64,000 nt of DNA from Larkinella knui (lineage in GTDB: Bacteria > Bacteroidota > Bacteroidia > Cytophagales > Spirosomataceae). This document shows, one piece after another, positions 15,650 to 24,800 of the stretch (position 1 is its first letter; the number at the start of each line of letters is the position of its first letter). The DNA lies in assembly GCF_003858645.1 (NCBI RefSeq), contig NZ_RQJP01000006.1, positions 496,001-560,000 on the forward strand, written 5' to 3'. Made by a program: the position numbers and the translations under genes. The notes beneath the pieces are model-generated. The model searched no databases and was not told the origin of the DNA. It was given only the letters and a program-made list of their open reading frames with translations.

Positions 15650-18505
15650 CTAGGTCGAATCTTTGGGCGACTTCATCAGCTTTTGAAACAACTTCAACCC
15701 TTGTTCTTTCAAATCATTTTTAGCCCGTTTCACCACCGCATCTTTCACTTGATCAACCGCACTACCCGCCAGAAACTGAAGTTGCGGTTTTTTATAACTT
15801 CCGTTCAGGGCGAAGTCAATTTTAGCCCGCTCCACATTCCCCAGCGATTGCCCCGTCATGGATGAAAAAGCTTTGGCAAACTGAACTCCGGCTTTTCCGG
15901 TCGGCACATCCAGTTTCAGAACGTATTTCAGGTCGCCTTCCAGCGAGTTCGAGCCCGCTACCGTCACGATATTGTCTTTGATCTTTACGTCAAACGGCTT
16001 GATCGACACAAACCCGTTTTTCACTTCTACCTTCATCAGCATGTCCCGGAAATTTGGATTCCGCAAATCGGCCAACTTCGTTTTTTCGACAATCCGCTCC
16101 ACAATCGGGTTATTTCTCAAGGTAGCCTGCACAATTTTGACCAGGGCATTACCGGTTAAACTGTTTAAATCCGGCATCATATCCGGCTCCAGCCGCCCGT
16201 TGACGGCAAACGTACTCGAAAAACGACCAATCATGTATTGCGCCAGCGGAAAGACCACTTTTGCCAGCGTCAGATGCCGGTTCGCCTGTGCAATGTCGGC
16301 GTTGGCAATCCGGACATCAAAGGCAAAACGCGGTTTGGCCAGGTCCTTCGGGTCGTAGGTACCGTTGGTTACAAACTGTCCACCCAGCGAATTGAACGTT
16401 ACCTGTTTCATTTTCAGGACGCCATCGGCCATTTCGAGCTGCCCTTTGATGGTATTCAGCGGCATTTTGTCATAAACCGCCTGATCGACGTTGGCATTCA
16501 GCGTAAACCGGATATTTTTCGGCAATTCGATTACGGACGGACTAGCCGGTTTTGCACCCGCTTCAGCCTCATCACTCATCCATTCGTTAATGTTCAGGCG
16601 GTTGGCCCGCACATTGAGCGTGCCTTCGAGGGGCTGGTTCTCATCCAGGATAAAGGGAATGTAGTTGCTCAGAAAACCGTCGGCCGTAAACGTACTCGTC
16701 CCCAGCAAACCCTGCGCCTGGTCAACGTTCAGCTTGCCGGGCGACAGATTCAGCCGGGCGGTATTCAAGGTCAGCCCCTGCGGCAAACTTTCCCCTTGGT
16801 AGCTCAGGTTGGTAATGGCCATCGTTCCGCGGGTAGGGAGTTTGTCATACTGCTTGGCGCGGGCGTCGGAAAGCCGGCCTTTCGTTTCGATATTGGCGTC
16901 GATCAAACCGGCCAGTCGGGTACCCTCAATCGGAAAAATGCGGGTTAAATCCGTCAGATTCAACCGCCCTTTGGCCGTCATGTCGTAAGTATAATCATCG
17001 AAATTCTGCACCCAGCCCCTGGCCTGAAAAGGATCTCCGGCCAGTTTTAGTTGCAGATTGGTCAGATCAAGGCGCGTATCGGCCAGTTTTCCGGTCCGAT
17101 TCGTGAGACTTGCCAGCGCATTGATAGCATCGATGGACTCCGGAAGTTTCATCGATTTCACCGATCCGTTCTGCAAACGCATCATCGCATCGACCATCGG
17201 GAACGCTTTGGCGGCTTTGTCATATACACCCCGGGCTTTCAGATTCAGGTCCGCCAGCCCCCGCAAGGTCAGGCTATCGATTGGGAACAACTGCGTCAGT
17301 TCCTCCAGATTCAGTTTGGCGGTGAGATCCGCATCGACCATCGAATGGGAGAACCCCTTCACCAACGCCCGCCCGCGAATGGGATTCCGGCCCAGGTCGG
17401 CGGCCAGTTTTTTCAGGTTAACAACCGTGTTTTTCAGCTGATCTGTAGAATTAGTGACCGTCAGATCCAGCCCAATATGCTCAACGGCCGACGCCAGATC
17501 CGGGTACTTGAACCGTCCGTCGTTCACCACCAGGTTCAGCAGAAAAGCCGGGATTTGACTGCCATTGTAAGTGCCCTTCACGTTGCCATCGAAGCGCACC
17601 GTTCCGTCGGCATCGATGTCCCGAAACCGCTCGGAATAGATACCGGGTACGAGCGACAGCAGATTTTTGAAATCGCTTTCGGGCGAACGGTATGTCAAAT
17701 CGAAACGCATGGACGTGTCCGACGGTGCCGAAGATCCCGTGGCAATCGAGCCGTTCAACTCAATCGGCAAGTCGTTCAGACGAATGCGGTTATCGGCAAA
17801 CGTATACACCGATTTTTCGAGTTCGGCCCGAAGCTTCATCTCCGCGTCGAGTTTTTTATCGGTCAGGTATTCAATACCGTCGTAGGTGAGCGTGATCCGC
17901 TCCGCCTTCGTGTTGAGCACCAAATCGGCTACCTCTGCCGACAAGCTGCCACTTCCGGTATGGTTGACGGCTTCCAGCCGAACCTTCATGGGCAAACTCA
18001 GATCTTCGTACCGAATCAGCCCGTCCTTGATCGCCCATTCGTCGATGTCGAGCGTAAAGGCGTTCTGGCTGGTATCGGCTTTTTCGGGTTCATCGCTTTC
18101 AACGGCTTTGTAGATGTCGTAATTGGCCCGGCCATCGCGCAAAATCTTGACCAGCACACGCGGCTGATCGAGGTAAACACCACTCAGTTTTAACTGATCC
18201 CCCGAAAGCGCACTCAGCAAATTGACTTTTACCTCAAAGGCGCGGGTACTGAGCAGCGTGTCGCCCGCGAACGGCGTATGGCTGACAATGCTGAGCGAAT
18301 CGGTTTGCAGCGTCAGATTAGGAAAGTGGCGGATCAGCGACAGGCTGACTTTTTCGGGCCGAAAATTGACCTGAGCATTTACGCGGTTATTCAGCTCCTG
18401 CTGAAGCCGGGTTACAATTTTATCCCGAAAAAACATCGGCACAATCCAGGCAACCAGGAGTAATACGCCCAGTACCGATGCCATGATGATTCCGATTTTT
18501 TTCAT
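15650..18505 (-). CDS. AsmA-like membrane-anchored protein
   Basis: A 951-residue protein; the ATG at 18505 is chosen because it directly precedes the membrane anchor (MKKIGIIMASVLGVLLLVAW). The long body has repeated beta-strand units (for example LSGVYLDQPRVLVKILRDGR and AVNGRLEPDMMPDLNSLTGN) and a C-terminal AsmA_2-type region ending near FALNGSYKKPQLQFL. AsmA-like proteins form extended hydrophobic grooves that carry phospholipids between the inner and outer membranes. It lies before gmhA on the same strand but is separated by about 70 bases. The family call is fairly firm; the cargo is inferred. Confidence 0.85.
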   Translation of the reverse strand: MKKIGIIMASVLGVLLLVAWIVPMFFRDKIVTRLQQELNNRVNAQVNFRPEKVSLSLIRHFPNLTLQTDSLSIVSHTPFAGDTLLSTRAFEVKVNLLSALSGDQLKLSGVYLDQPRVLVKILRDGRANYDIYKAVESDEPEKADTSQNAFTLDIDEWAIKDGLIRYEDLSLPMKVRLEAVNHTGSGSLSAEVADLVLNTKAERITLTYDGIEYLTDKKLDAEMKLRAELEKSVYTFADNRIRLNDLPIELNGSIATGSSAPSDTSMRFDLTYRSPESDFKNLLSLVPGIYSERFRDIDADGTVRFDGNVKGTYNGSQIPAFLLNLVVNDGRFKYPDLASAVEHIGLDLTVTNSTDQLKNTVVNLKKLAADLGRNPIRGRALVKGFSHSMVDADLTAKLNLEELTQLFPIDSLTLRGLADLNLKARGVYDKAAKAFPMVDAMMRLQNGSVKSMKLPESIDAINALASLTNRTGKLADTRLDLTNLQLKLAGDPFQARGWVQNFDDYTYDMTAKGRLNLTDLTRIFPIEGTRLAGLIDANIETKGRLSDARAKQYDKLPTRGTMAITNLSYQGESLPQGLTLNTARLNLSPGKLNVDQAQGLLGTSTFTADGFLSNYIPFILDENQPLEGTLNVRANRLNINEWMSDEAEAGAKPASPSVIELPKNIRFTLNANVDQAVYDKMPLNTIKGQLEMADGVLKMKQVTFNSLGGQFVTNGTYDPKDLAKPRFAFDVRIANADIAQANRHLTLAKVVFPLAQYMIGRFSSTFAVNGRLEPDMMPDLNSLTGNALVKIVQATLRNNPIVERIVEKTKLADLRNPNFRDMLMKVEVKNGFVSIKPFDVKIKDNIVTVAGSNSLEGDLKYVLKLDVPTGKAGVQFAKAFSSMTGQSLGNVERAKIDFALNGSYKKPQLQFLAGSAVDQVKDAVVKRAKNDLKEQGLKLFQKLMKSPKDST

Positions 18506-18577
18506 GCTAATTGCTTGTCTTTTATTTATATACGACAAACAAAAGCCGAAAAAGTTTGAAGAATCGCTACAGCGGAG

Positions 18578-19156
18578 TTACCCAATCACCAGCTTTTCGA
18601 TGAGCAGAATGAACAGATGGATGACTTTAATGTGGATTTCCTGGATGCGGTCGGCATAGCCAAAATGCGGAACGCGAATTTCAACGTCGGCGGTTCCGGC
18701 CAGTTTTCCGCCGTCTTTGCCCGTCAGCAAAACCACTTTCAGGCCCCGCTGCCGGGCCGCTTCCACCGCGCGGATGATGTTGGCCGAATTACCGCTCGTG
18801 CTGATTCCCAGCAACACGTCGCCTTCGTTGCCTAACCCTTCAATAAACCGCGAAAAGACGAAGTCATAGCCGTAATCGTTGCCCACGCAGGAGAGGTGGC
18901 TGGTGTCGGAGATGCAAATAGCCGCCAGCGCCCGGCGGTCGTCGCGGTAACGGCCGGAGAGTTCTTCGGCAAAGTGCATGGCATCGCAGTGGGACCCGCC
19001 GTTGCCGCAGGAAATAATTTTATGCCCACTTTGCAAGGCATTGGCCATCAGGCGGGCGGCCTGTTCAATGGCGGAGAGCTGATTGGGGTCGCTCAGAAAA
19101 GCATCGAGAACCGAGCGGGCTTCGGTCAGTTCCTGACGGATCGTTTGGTCAAGCAT
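18578..19156 (-). CDS. gmhA: Phosphoheptose isomerase (SIS domain)
   Basis: Converts sedoheptulose 7-phosphate to D-glycero-D-manno-heptose 7-phosphate, the first step of heptose synthesis for lipopolysaccharide. The 192-residue product starts at the ATG at 19156 rather than a GTG 6 bases upstream. The GmhA signature [20 protein letters not shown] is intact, as are the SIS-domain TSGNS and the C-terminal [10 protein letters not shown], which supplies metal-binding and active-site residues. No other heptose gene is in the window. Firm. Confidence 0.93.
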   Translation of the reverse strand: MLDQTIRQELTEARSVLDAFLSDPNQLSAIEQAARLMANALQSGHKIISCGNGGSHCDAMHFAEELSGRYRDDRRALAAICISDTSHLSCVGNDYGYDFVFSRFIEGLGNEGDVLLGISTSGNSANIIRAVEAARQRGLKVVLLTGKDGGKLAGTADVEIRVPHFGYADRIQEIHIKVIHLFILLIEKLVIG

Positions 19157-19236
19157 TAGCACGTACTTGTTAATTACCGGGTAGCACGCAATCGGTTAGT
19201 AAACGAACCGCTGGCACCCGAATAACAAATTAACAT

Positions 19237-21030
19237 TTAAAGAACTAAAGTCCGGTAGGGCAAATTCCAGCGCAGGGCAAACGAAGTGGATGACGTGTTG
19301 TATTTGAGTCGCTCAGCCTGGCTGTCACTTTTGCGCAGAATCTGTTGAAAATCAATAAATACATTGTGCTTTAACATAAACGACAGCCTGACGTCGCCGT
19401 ATGTAACCAGCGTTTTACGGCCCTGACCAATAAAATGGCCCGTTCCGTCGGCTTTTCCCGGCCACTGAACCCGGGTTTCATAAGGTTGCAACAAATTACC
19501 GCCATAATTGCGATTGGGCGGGTCGACCCCGTAACTCATCAGTCCAAACGTCCCGATCAGATTCCAGCGATTCCGGGGCTGATACCGCACAATGGCCAGC
19601 CCTTCGATGAAATTGGCACCCAGGGGATGGGCCAGCGGTTGATTGTAATGAACATAATTGGTCTGGCCGGACCGGTGCGAATACGTATAAGGCCGGGCCA
19701 GGTTCATTTCGCCCTGCAAGTCGAGATTGGCAATACCGAAGGCATCGATGTATTTCAGACCCGCCTGAACGGCAAATTTATTTACCCAGGAGCCATTTTT
19801 GGCCCGTAGTTCACTTATCTTGAACTCATCGAACATGAGCTGACTATAGGCCAGAAAATGTTGGGCAAAGTTAGCTTTGAAATCAAGGCCGACGAGGGCA
19901 TTATCGGCGCTGCCCCGGTAGGATTCAATGAAGCGGTAGAAAATAACGGGATTAAAATAATTCAATTCCAACTGGCTGCGGCTAAACACTTCCGCTTCAA
20001 ATAAACCCACGTTAATATGCTTGCCAATGTTAACGCTCAGGTGATGGATAGCGGTGTATTTCTGCGGATTCAGTTCATCATAAGCCCCCGGCGGCTTCTG
20101 GAGGTTCTGAAATTCAGCCAGCAGATTGGTGTATTGAAAACGACCAAACCGGGTGGTAATTTTGAGAAATAAATAAGGGGAGCTGTTGTCGGATAAAAAC
20201 AGGGAACGATACCCATTCCCGAAGAAATTCCGGTCGTGGCCGAACTGAATGTTGATGATTTTTAATGCATTGAAGGTAATGTAGCCTCTGGCCGATAGGA
20301 AATCAGCCCCGCCAAACGTAGAATTTCGGGCTGACGTCCGTTTAACAAACCCTTCAAATGGAGCGAAACCTTCGCTTGTATTCGTGGTATATTGCGCCCC
20401 GTATTCCCAGATATATCGCGGAAACAAGGCTTGATTGTCAGACAAAAAAGTATAAAAACTCAAGCGTTTGCGAATGCTGCCCCGAATCTCCAGACCCCGG
20501 GAATTAACATACGGGTTGAACGACGCACCTACAGTTCCGGAATTGGTTTCAGCACCGTAACTGAAATTAACAACCGGGCTAACGTGCACATCGAAATCGT
20601 CGTTTTGGTAGCTATAAAGGTCACTTTTCTTCTTGTAAAAGGTCCCCAAAGCGCGCTGACTGTCGCCCGGCCGTTTCTGACCAGCGTGTAATTCCGACGT
20701 TTTTAATTGCAGAAGGGATAAAGAATCGGGGTAGGTTGGCGGCACCCACTCCCAGCTATCATCACGCAAATAGCGAATGGTAAAGCGGTCGACGGGGGAT
20801 AATCGAACAAATGGATCACCTAATATACTATCCGTTAATTGAACAGCGGCCTGCCGGGTATACGGTTTTACCGAACTGTGAAAACCGCTCGCCCACTGGC
20901 CCTGCTTGATCTCCAGCCGATCGATCAGGTGGTAATAATCACTATTTAAAGGTATCTTTTGACTTTGAGCCTGGGCCGACCACGACGCCAGCAAAACAAA
21001 AGCTATCCCGATTGTAAAAATAGTCCTCAT
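19237..21030 (-). CDS. Capsule-assembly Wzi-family outer-membrane protein
   Basis: A 597-residue exported protein starting at ATG 21030, just after a good Shine-Dalgarno-like AGCTCCC and before the signal peptide (ending SWSAQAQ); a GTG 21 bases upstream is less likely. After the signal come SDYYHLIDRLEIKQG and KPYTRQAAVQL, then a long barrel region with many aromatic-ending strands such as FFGNGYRSLFLSD. This matches the Bacteroidota Wzi-like family, thought to help anchor capsule or polysaccharide at the surface. The neighbour gmhA also serves surface glycans. Confidence 0.78.
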   Translation of the reverse strand: MRTIFTIGIAFVLLASWSAQAQSQKIPLNSDYYHLIDRLEIKQGQWASGFHSSVKPYTRQAAVQLTDSILGDPFVRLSPVDRFTIRYLRDDSWEWVPPTYPDSLSLLQLKTSELHAGQKRPGDSQRALGTFYKKKSDLYSYQNDDFDVHVSPVVNFSYGAETNSGTVGASFNPYVNSRGLEIRGSIRKRLSFYTFLSDNQALFPRYIWEYGAQYTTNTSEGFAPFEGFVKRTSARNSTFGGADFLSARGYITFNALKIINIQFGHDRNFFGNGYRSLFLSDNSSPYLFLKITTRFGRFQYTNLLAEFQNLQKPPGAYDELNPQKYTAIHHLSVNIGKHINVGLFEAEVFSRSQLELNYFNPVIFYRFIESYRGSADNALVGLDFKANFAQHFLAYSQLMFDEFKISELRAKNGSWVNKFAVQAGLKYIDAFGIANLDLQGEMNLARPYTYSHRSGQTNYVHYNQPLAHPLGANFIEGLAIVRYQPRNRWNLIGTFGLMSYGVDPPNRNYGGNLLQPYETRVQWPGKADGTGHFIGQGRKTLVTYGDVRLSFMLKHNVFIDFQQILRKSDSQAERLKYNTSSTSFALRWNLPYRTLVL

Positions 21031-21157
21031 AGGGAGCTTCACACTAGCCACCGTGTGGACGGTGCCATAAAAACATCATCTTAATTCGACGCACAAATTA
21101 GGGAAAGGGTTTGGATTATCCGACACATTCCCTTTAAATTACGCTGAAAAAGCCCCT

Positions 21158-21802
21158 ATGTTTGTTTTCGCCGACCATCCATCCATTGCCGACCAGTTTA
21201 TTGCCGAACTCCGTGATGTAACCATTCAGAAAGATCAGATGCGTTTTCGGCGTAATCTGGAGCGGCTGGGTGAGCTAATGGCCTACGAAATATCCAAGTC
21301 GATGTCGTTTCAGGTTGTAAAAGTGCAGACCCCGCTGGGGGTATCTCCCACCCCACTCATTAAAAAACCGCCGGTTCTGGCCACCATCCTCCGGGCAAGT
21401 CTACCCTTTCACCAGGGATTTCTGAATTATTTTGATCGGGCCGAAAATGCATTTATCGGCGCCTATCGTGGTTATCTGCCGGTCGGCGAAGATTTTGAAG
21501 TGGCGATGGATTATATTTCCAGCCCCGACCTCAGCGGAAAAACCGTTATTTTGATGGACCCGATGCTGGCGACCGGTCGGTCGCTGGAAAAGGTTTATCA
21601 CGCTCTGCTGCGGTTTGGAACGCCCGCCAAAACCCACATTGCCGCCGTGCTGGCCAGCCCCGAAGGAATCCGGTATGTTCAGGACAAAATGCCGCAATGC
21701 CATCTGTGGCTGGGTGCCATCGACGAGCGGCTGGATTCCCATTACTACATCGTTCCCGGTCTGGGCGATGCCGGCGATCTGGCTTTTGGCGGCAAAATCT
21801 GA
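21158..21802 (+). CDS. upp: Uracil phosphoribosyltransferase
   Basis: Salvages uracil to UMP with PRPP. The 214 residues match the family. The PRPP-binding loop (VILMDPMLATGRSL, residues about 129-142) and the uracil-binding C-terminus (HYYIVPGLGDAGDLAFG) are intact, as is RASLPFHQGF. It stands alone on the plus strand. Its TGA stop is immediately followed by the stop of the convergent large gene, the two forming the palindrome TGATCA. Confidence 0.96.
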   Translation: MFVFADHPSIADQFIAELRDVTIQKDQMRFRRNLERLGELMAYEISKSMSFQVVKVQTPLGVSPTPLIKKPPVLATILRASLPFHQGFLNYFDRAENAFIGAYRGYLPVGEDFEVAMDYISSPDLSGKTVILMDPMLATGRSLEKVYHALLRFGTPAKTHIAAVLASPEGIRYVQDKMPQCHLWLGAIDERLDSHYYIVPGLGDAGDLAFGGKI

Positions 21803-24800
21803 TCAGAATCCCTCCTTTTTGTCGTCGGCTTTTTCTTTTTTCTTTTCTACCACTTTCTTCGGAGCGTCTTTCGATGTGGCGGTTTTGGGCTGTGGCTTGG
21901 GTTTTTCTTTGGTTTTGTACTGATCCAGATACCGGTCCGTGAACTGCGTCTTCTCGAAAACATCCGCAGCGATAATCGATACGGCAGTCTTACCGCCATT
22001 TTTCCCGCCCGCCATGATACGGTCGTTCAGTTCCTGATCCGACGTTAGCAACGCCAGTTGAGCGGTTGCGCCCCCGCCCGACTTATAATCCCAGTAAAAC
22101 CAGCTGTCCGGCGATGCTTCCAGATAAATCGTCGCTTCGTCGCCCCCGTCGGTTTTGCGGATTTCGACAAACCCTTCCATCTGGGCATTGATATCGACAT
22201 TATCGATGTTCGACACGCCGATTGGGCCGACGCTGTAGAGCGCATTGTATTTTTCCGACCAGCGCAGATTGACGTCCGAAAGCACCAGCGACGCCACAAA
22301 TTTGGGGGCAGCCTGCGTAATTGAAACGTGCTGATTCTGCGCTTTGGTGCGGTAGACATCCGTGGCCTTCTGTCCGATAATGGCGGCTAGTTTGGCGGTT
22401 AGCCGGTCAAGATCATCATCGGCTGGTTCGTCGTTCTTTTCGTCCAGATTCGCCTTTACCATTTTGTCGGCAATGGCGGCATTGACCGGCTGCGGAATCG
22501 GCAAGGCAAAACCCACCAGCGCATTCAGCTTCAAGGTCGAACTGTCGACGTGCGCCCGGCCCGTTCCGGCGGCAAAGACAAAGTTGTTCGGCGCGGAACC
22601 GCTTGAACCCGTATTCATCACGTTGACCGGCCCCTGAAAATTCATCACACCCGTGGCATCGTTAAACGTAAACGCCCCGTCGACGTCATCCAGCCCGGCA
22701 GCATCTTTCTTCACAATCCGAAAGACTTTATCCTTCTCATCGTACGTCATCACGCCCGTCGCCCGGTACAGATCATCATCCTTATCGTTTTCTTTCGTCG
22801 ATAAAAACGTCGGATAAAGGCCGGCACTGCCTCCGCCCCGAAAATGCAAACCGGCCGTCAACGGCTGATTTCCGTCATTTTTTAGCGTTTGGTCCACTTT
22901 GATGCTGAAGGTCTCGCCAATCTTTTCCTTCATGGGAATCCAGTCACTCACCAATTTGGGCCGCTTTTTCAGCGCAATTTTAATGGCCCCTTCCAGCTTC
23001 AGATCCTGTTCGGGTGCCATCATAGTAATGCTGCCTTTAAACTGCACTTTGGGTGCCAGCGTCACATTGTCGCGCTCGTCGACATCGGCGCGCGCTACGG
23101 TATAATACGTTTTGGCGGGTTCGTTGCTGTTCTTGCCCTTCCGGCCTACACTGCGGGTATTCGACGCGAGCGCCACGGGAGCCGCTTCTTTCAGCTCGAA
23201 ACTTCCCATTTTAATGTTGGCCGTATCGCCTTTGGCCGCGGCAAACTGGTAAACTGCGTCCCCGGAGAACCGCGTCCGTGACTGAATCTGAATCGTACCG
23301 CCTTTCAACTTGTGAAACAAACTGGTGGTATCCAGTTCCAGCCGGGCGTTTTTGAGTGGCAGCATTTCGCCATTCCGCTTGATGGTAATCAAGCCTTTTT
23401 CCGGGTAAATCCGGGCGTCGGCGGAGGTAACATACGGCACCCCACTGACGTTAAGCGTGGCTTTATCCACATCATAAACCGCCGACGCCCCATTGAACGT
23501 CAGCCCTTCCTGGTCTTCGGCGGTTGCGGTAAAGGTGGACGTTTTGGCGGCTTTCATCGTAATGGTTTTGGCCGCAATGTTCCACTGGGCTTTGCTGATG
23601 GACGTTTTATAGGCCGCATTCGGGAACTCCAGACTCGACATGAGCGTATCGCTGAACGAAGTCGCCGTCGCATTATTCGTGGCAATGGTCACTACGCCCT
23701 TCACCTGGTTGAAATCCACATCGACTTTCGTACCCAGCAACATCGGTTTCGTTGCGGTTCCCTGCTTGTCAGCCACCACCCGGAACTGCGCATTTCCTGC
23801 CGTAAATCCTTCTTTATTAAACTTGATGTTTTCAGATTGTGCTTCCGAATCCGACCGTTTTACGGTCCCTTTCCCAAATAAACCGCTCGACCGAACCACT
23901 AAGTCACCCTTCAGATTGGTCGTACTATTGTAAAAGCTAAAATGATCGGCTTTGGTGGAAATGGTCATGCTATCGGCTTTGGGAAACCACTTCATGGCGT
24001 AATTTTTAAGGTCTACTGCCGGGAAGTACGCTTTTCCAACCAATCCTTCTTTAATCTGTCCCGTCTCACCCGATGCCAAAACCGAGTCCGGTGTCATCAG
24101 AATATCTTTGGCGGGAAGTGAGGCATTCAGGTGAGAAATTACCCCTTCGGCACGTAGCCCTTTGCGATCCATCACCAGTTTACCGGTAAACTTCAGGTTT
24201 CCTTTTCCACCATAGATCGGATAACCGGCCGCGGGCGCCGTATGCTCAAAGCCCAGGGAGTTGTCGGGCATGGACTTCAACGTGGTTTTGATCGGAGGAA
24301 AAATACCGTCGGAAAAGAAGGTTCCGTCGAAGGCAATGTCGCCTTTGCCCAGGCTGTCGTTGTCCACCGCCGGGACTTTGAAATAGACATTTTTGTTGTA
24401 AACCAGACTTCCGCGGTTGGGCTGATTGAAATAAACCGTCATCCCTTCCGGCATGAGAAGCCGCTGAGTCGTTTTTTTATCTTTCTGTCGACCCGATTTA
24501 TTGCCTTTATCGGCCAGGAAAACCGTACCCGGTTTTTCGTATTGAATATCACCGCCAATCTCCTGATTCTTTCCCTGTGGGGTAAAAGTAATCGAGTCGA
24601 TCTTGGTCATATTCATCGAAAACTGGTCGTAATTGAAACCCAGCTCACGGCCCGTATACCGCATGTTACCCGATTTCAGTTGCCCCGTGAGCGTGAAGGC
24701 CCGGTTTTTTCCGATCCGCAGGGTTTTATCCGTTGGAACGGCGGTAATTTTCAGCGAATCACTGATGCTGAATTTCTCGACGCCCCGAATGGTCAGAAAC

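Noticed and set aside
17051-18193. 380-codon open frame opposite the AsmA-like gene
   Set aside because: Low-information composition rich in Arg, Gln and Phe, no domain, and the opposite strand has a clear AsmA-like protein.
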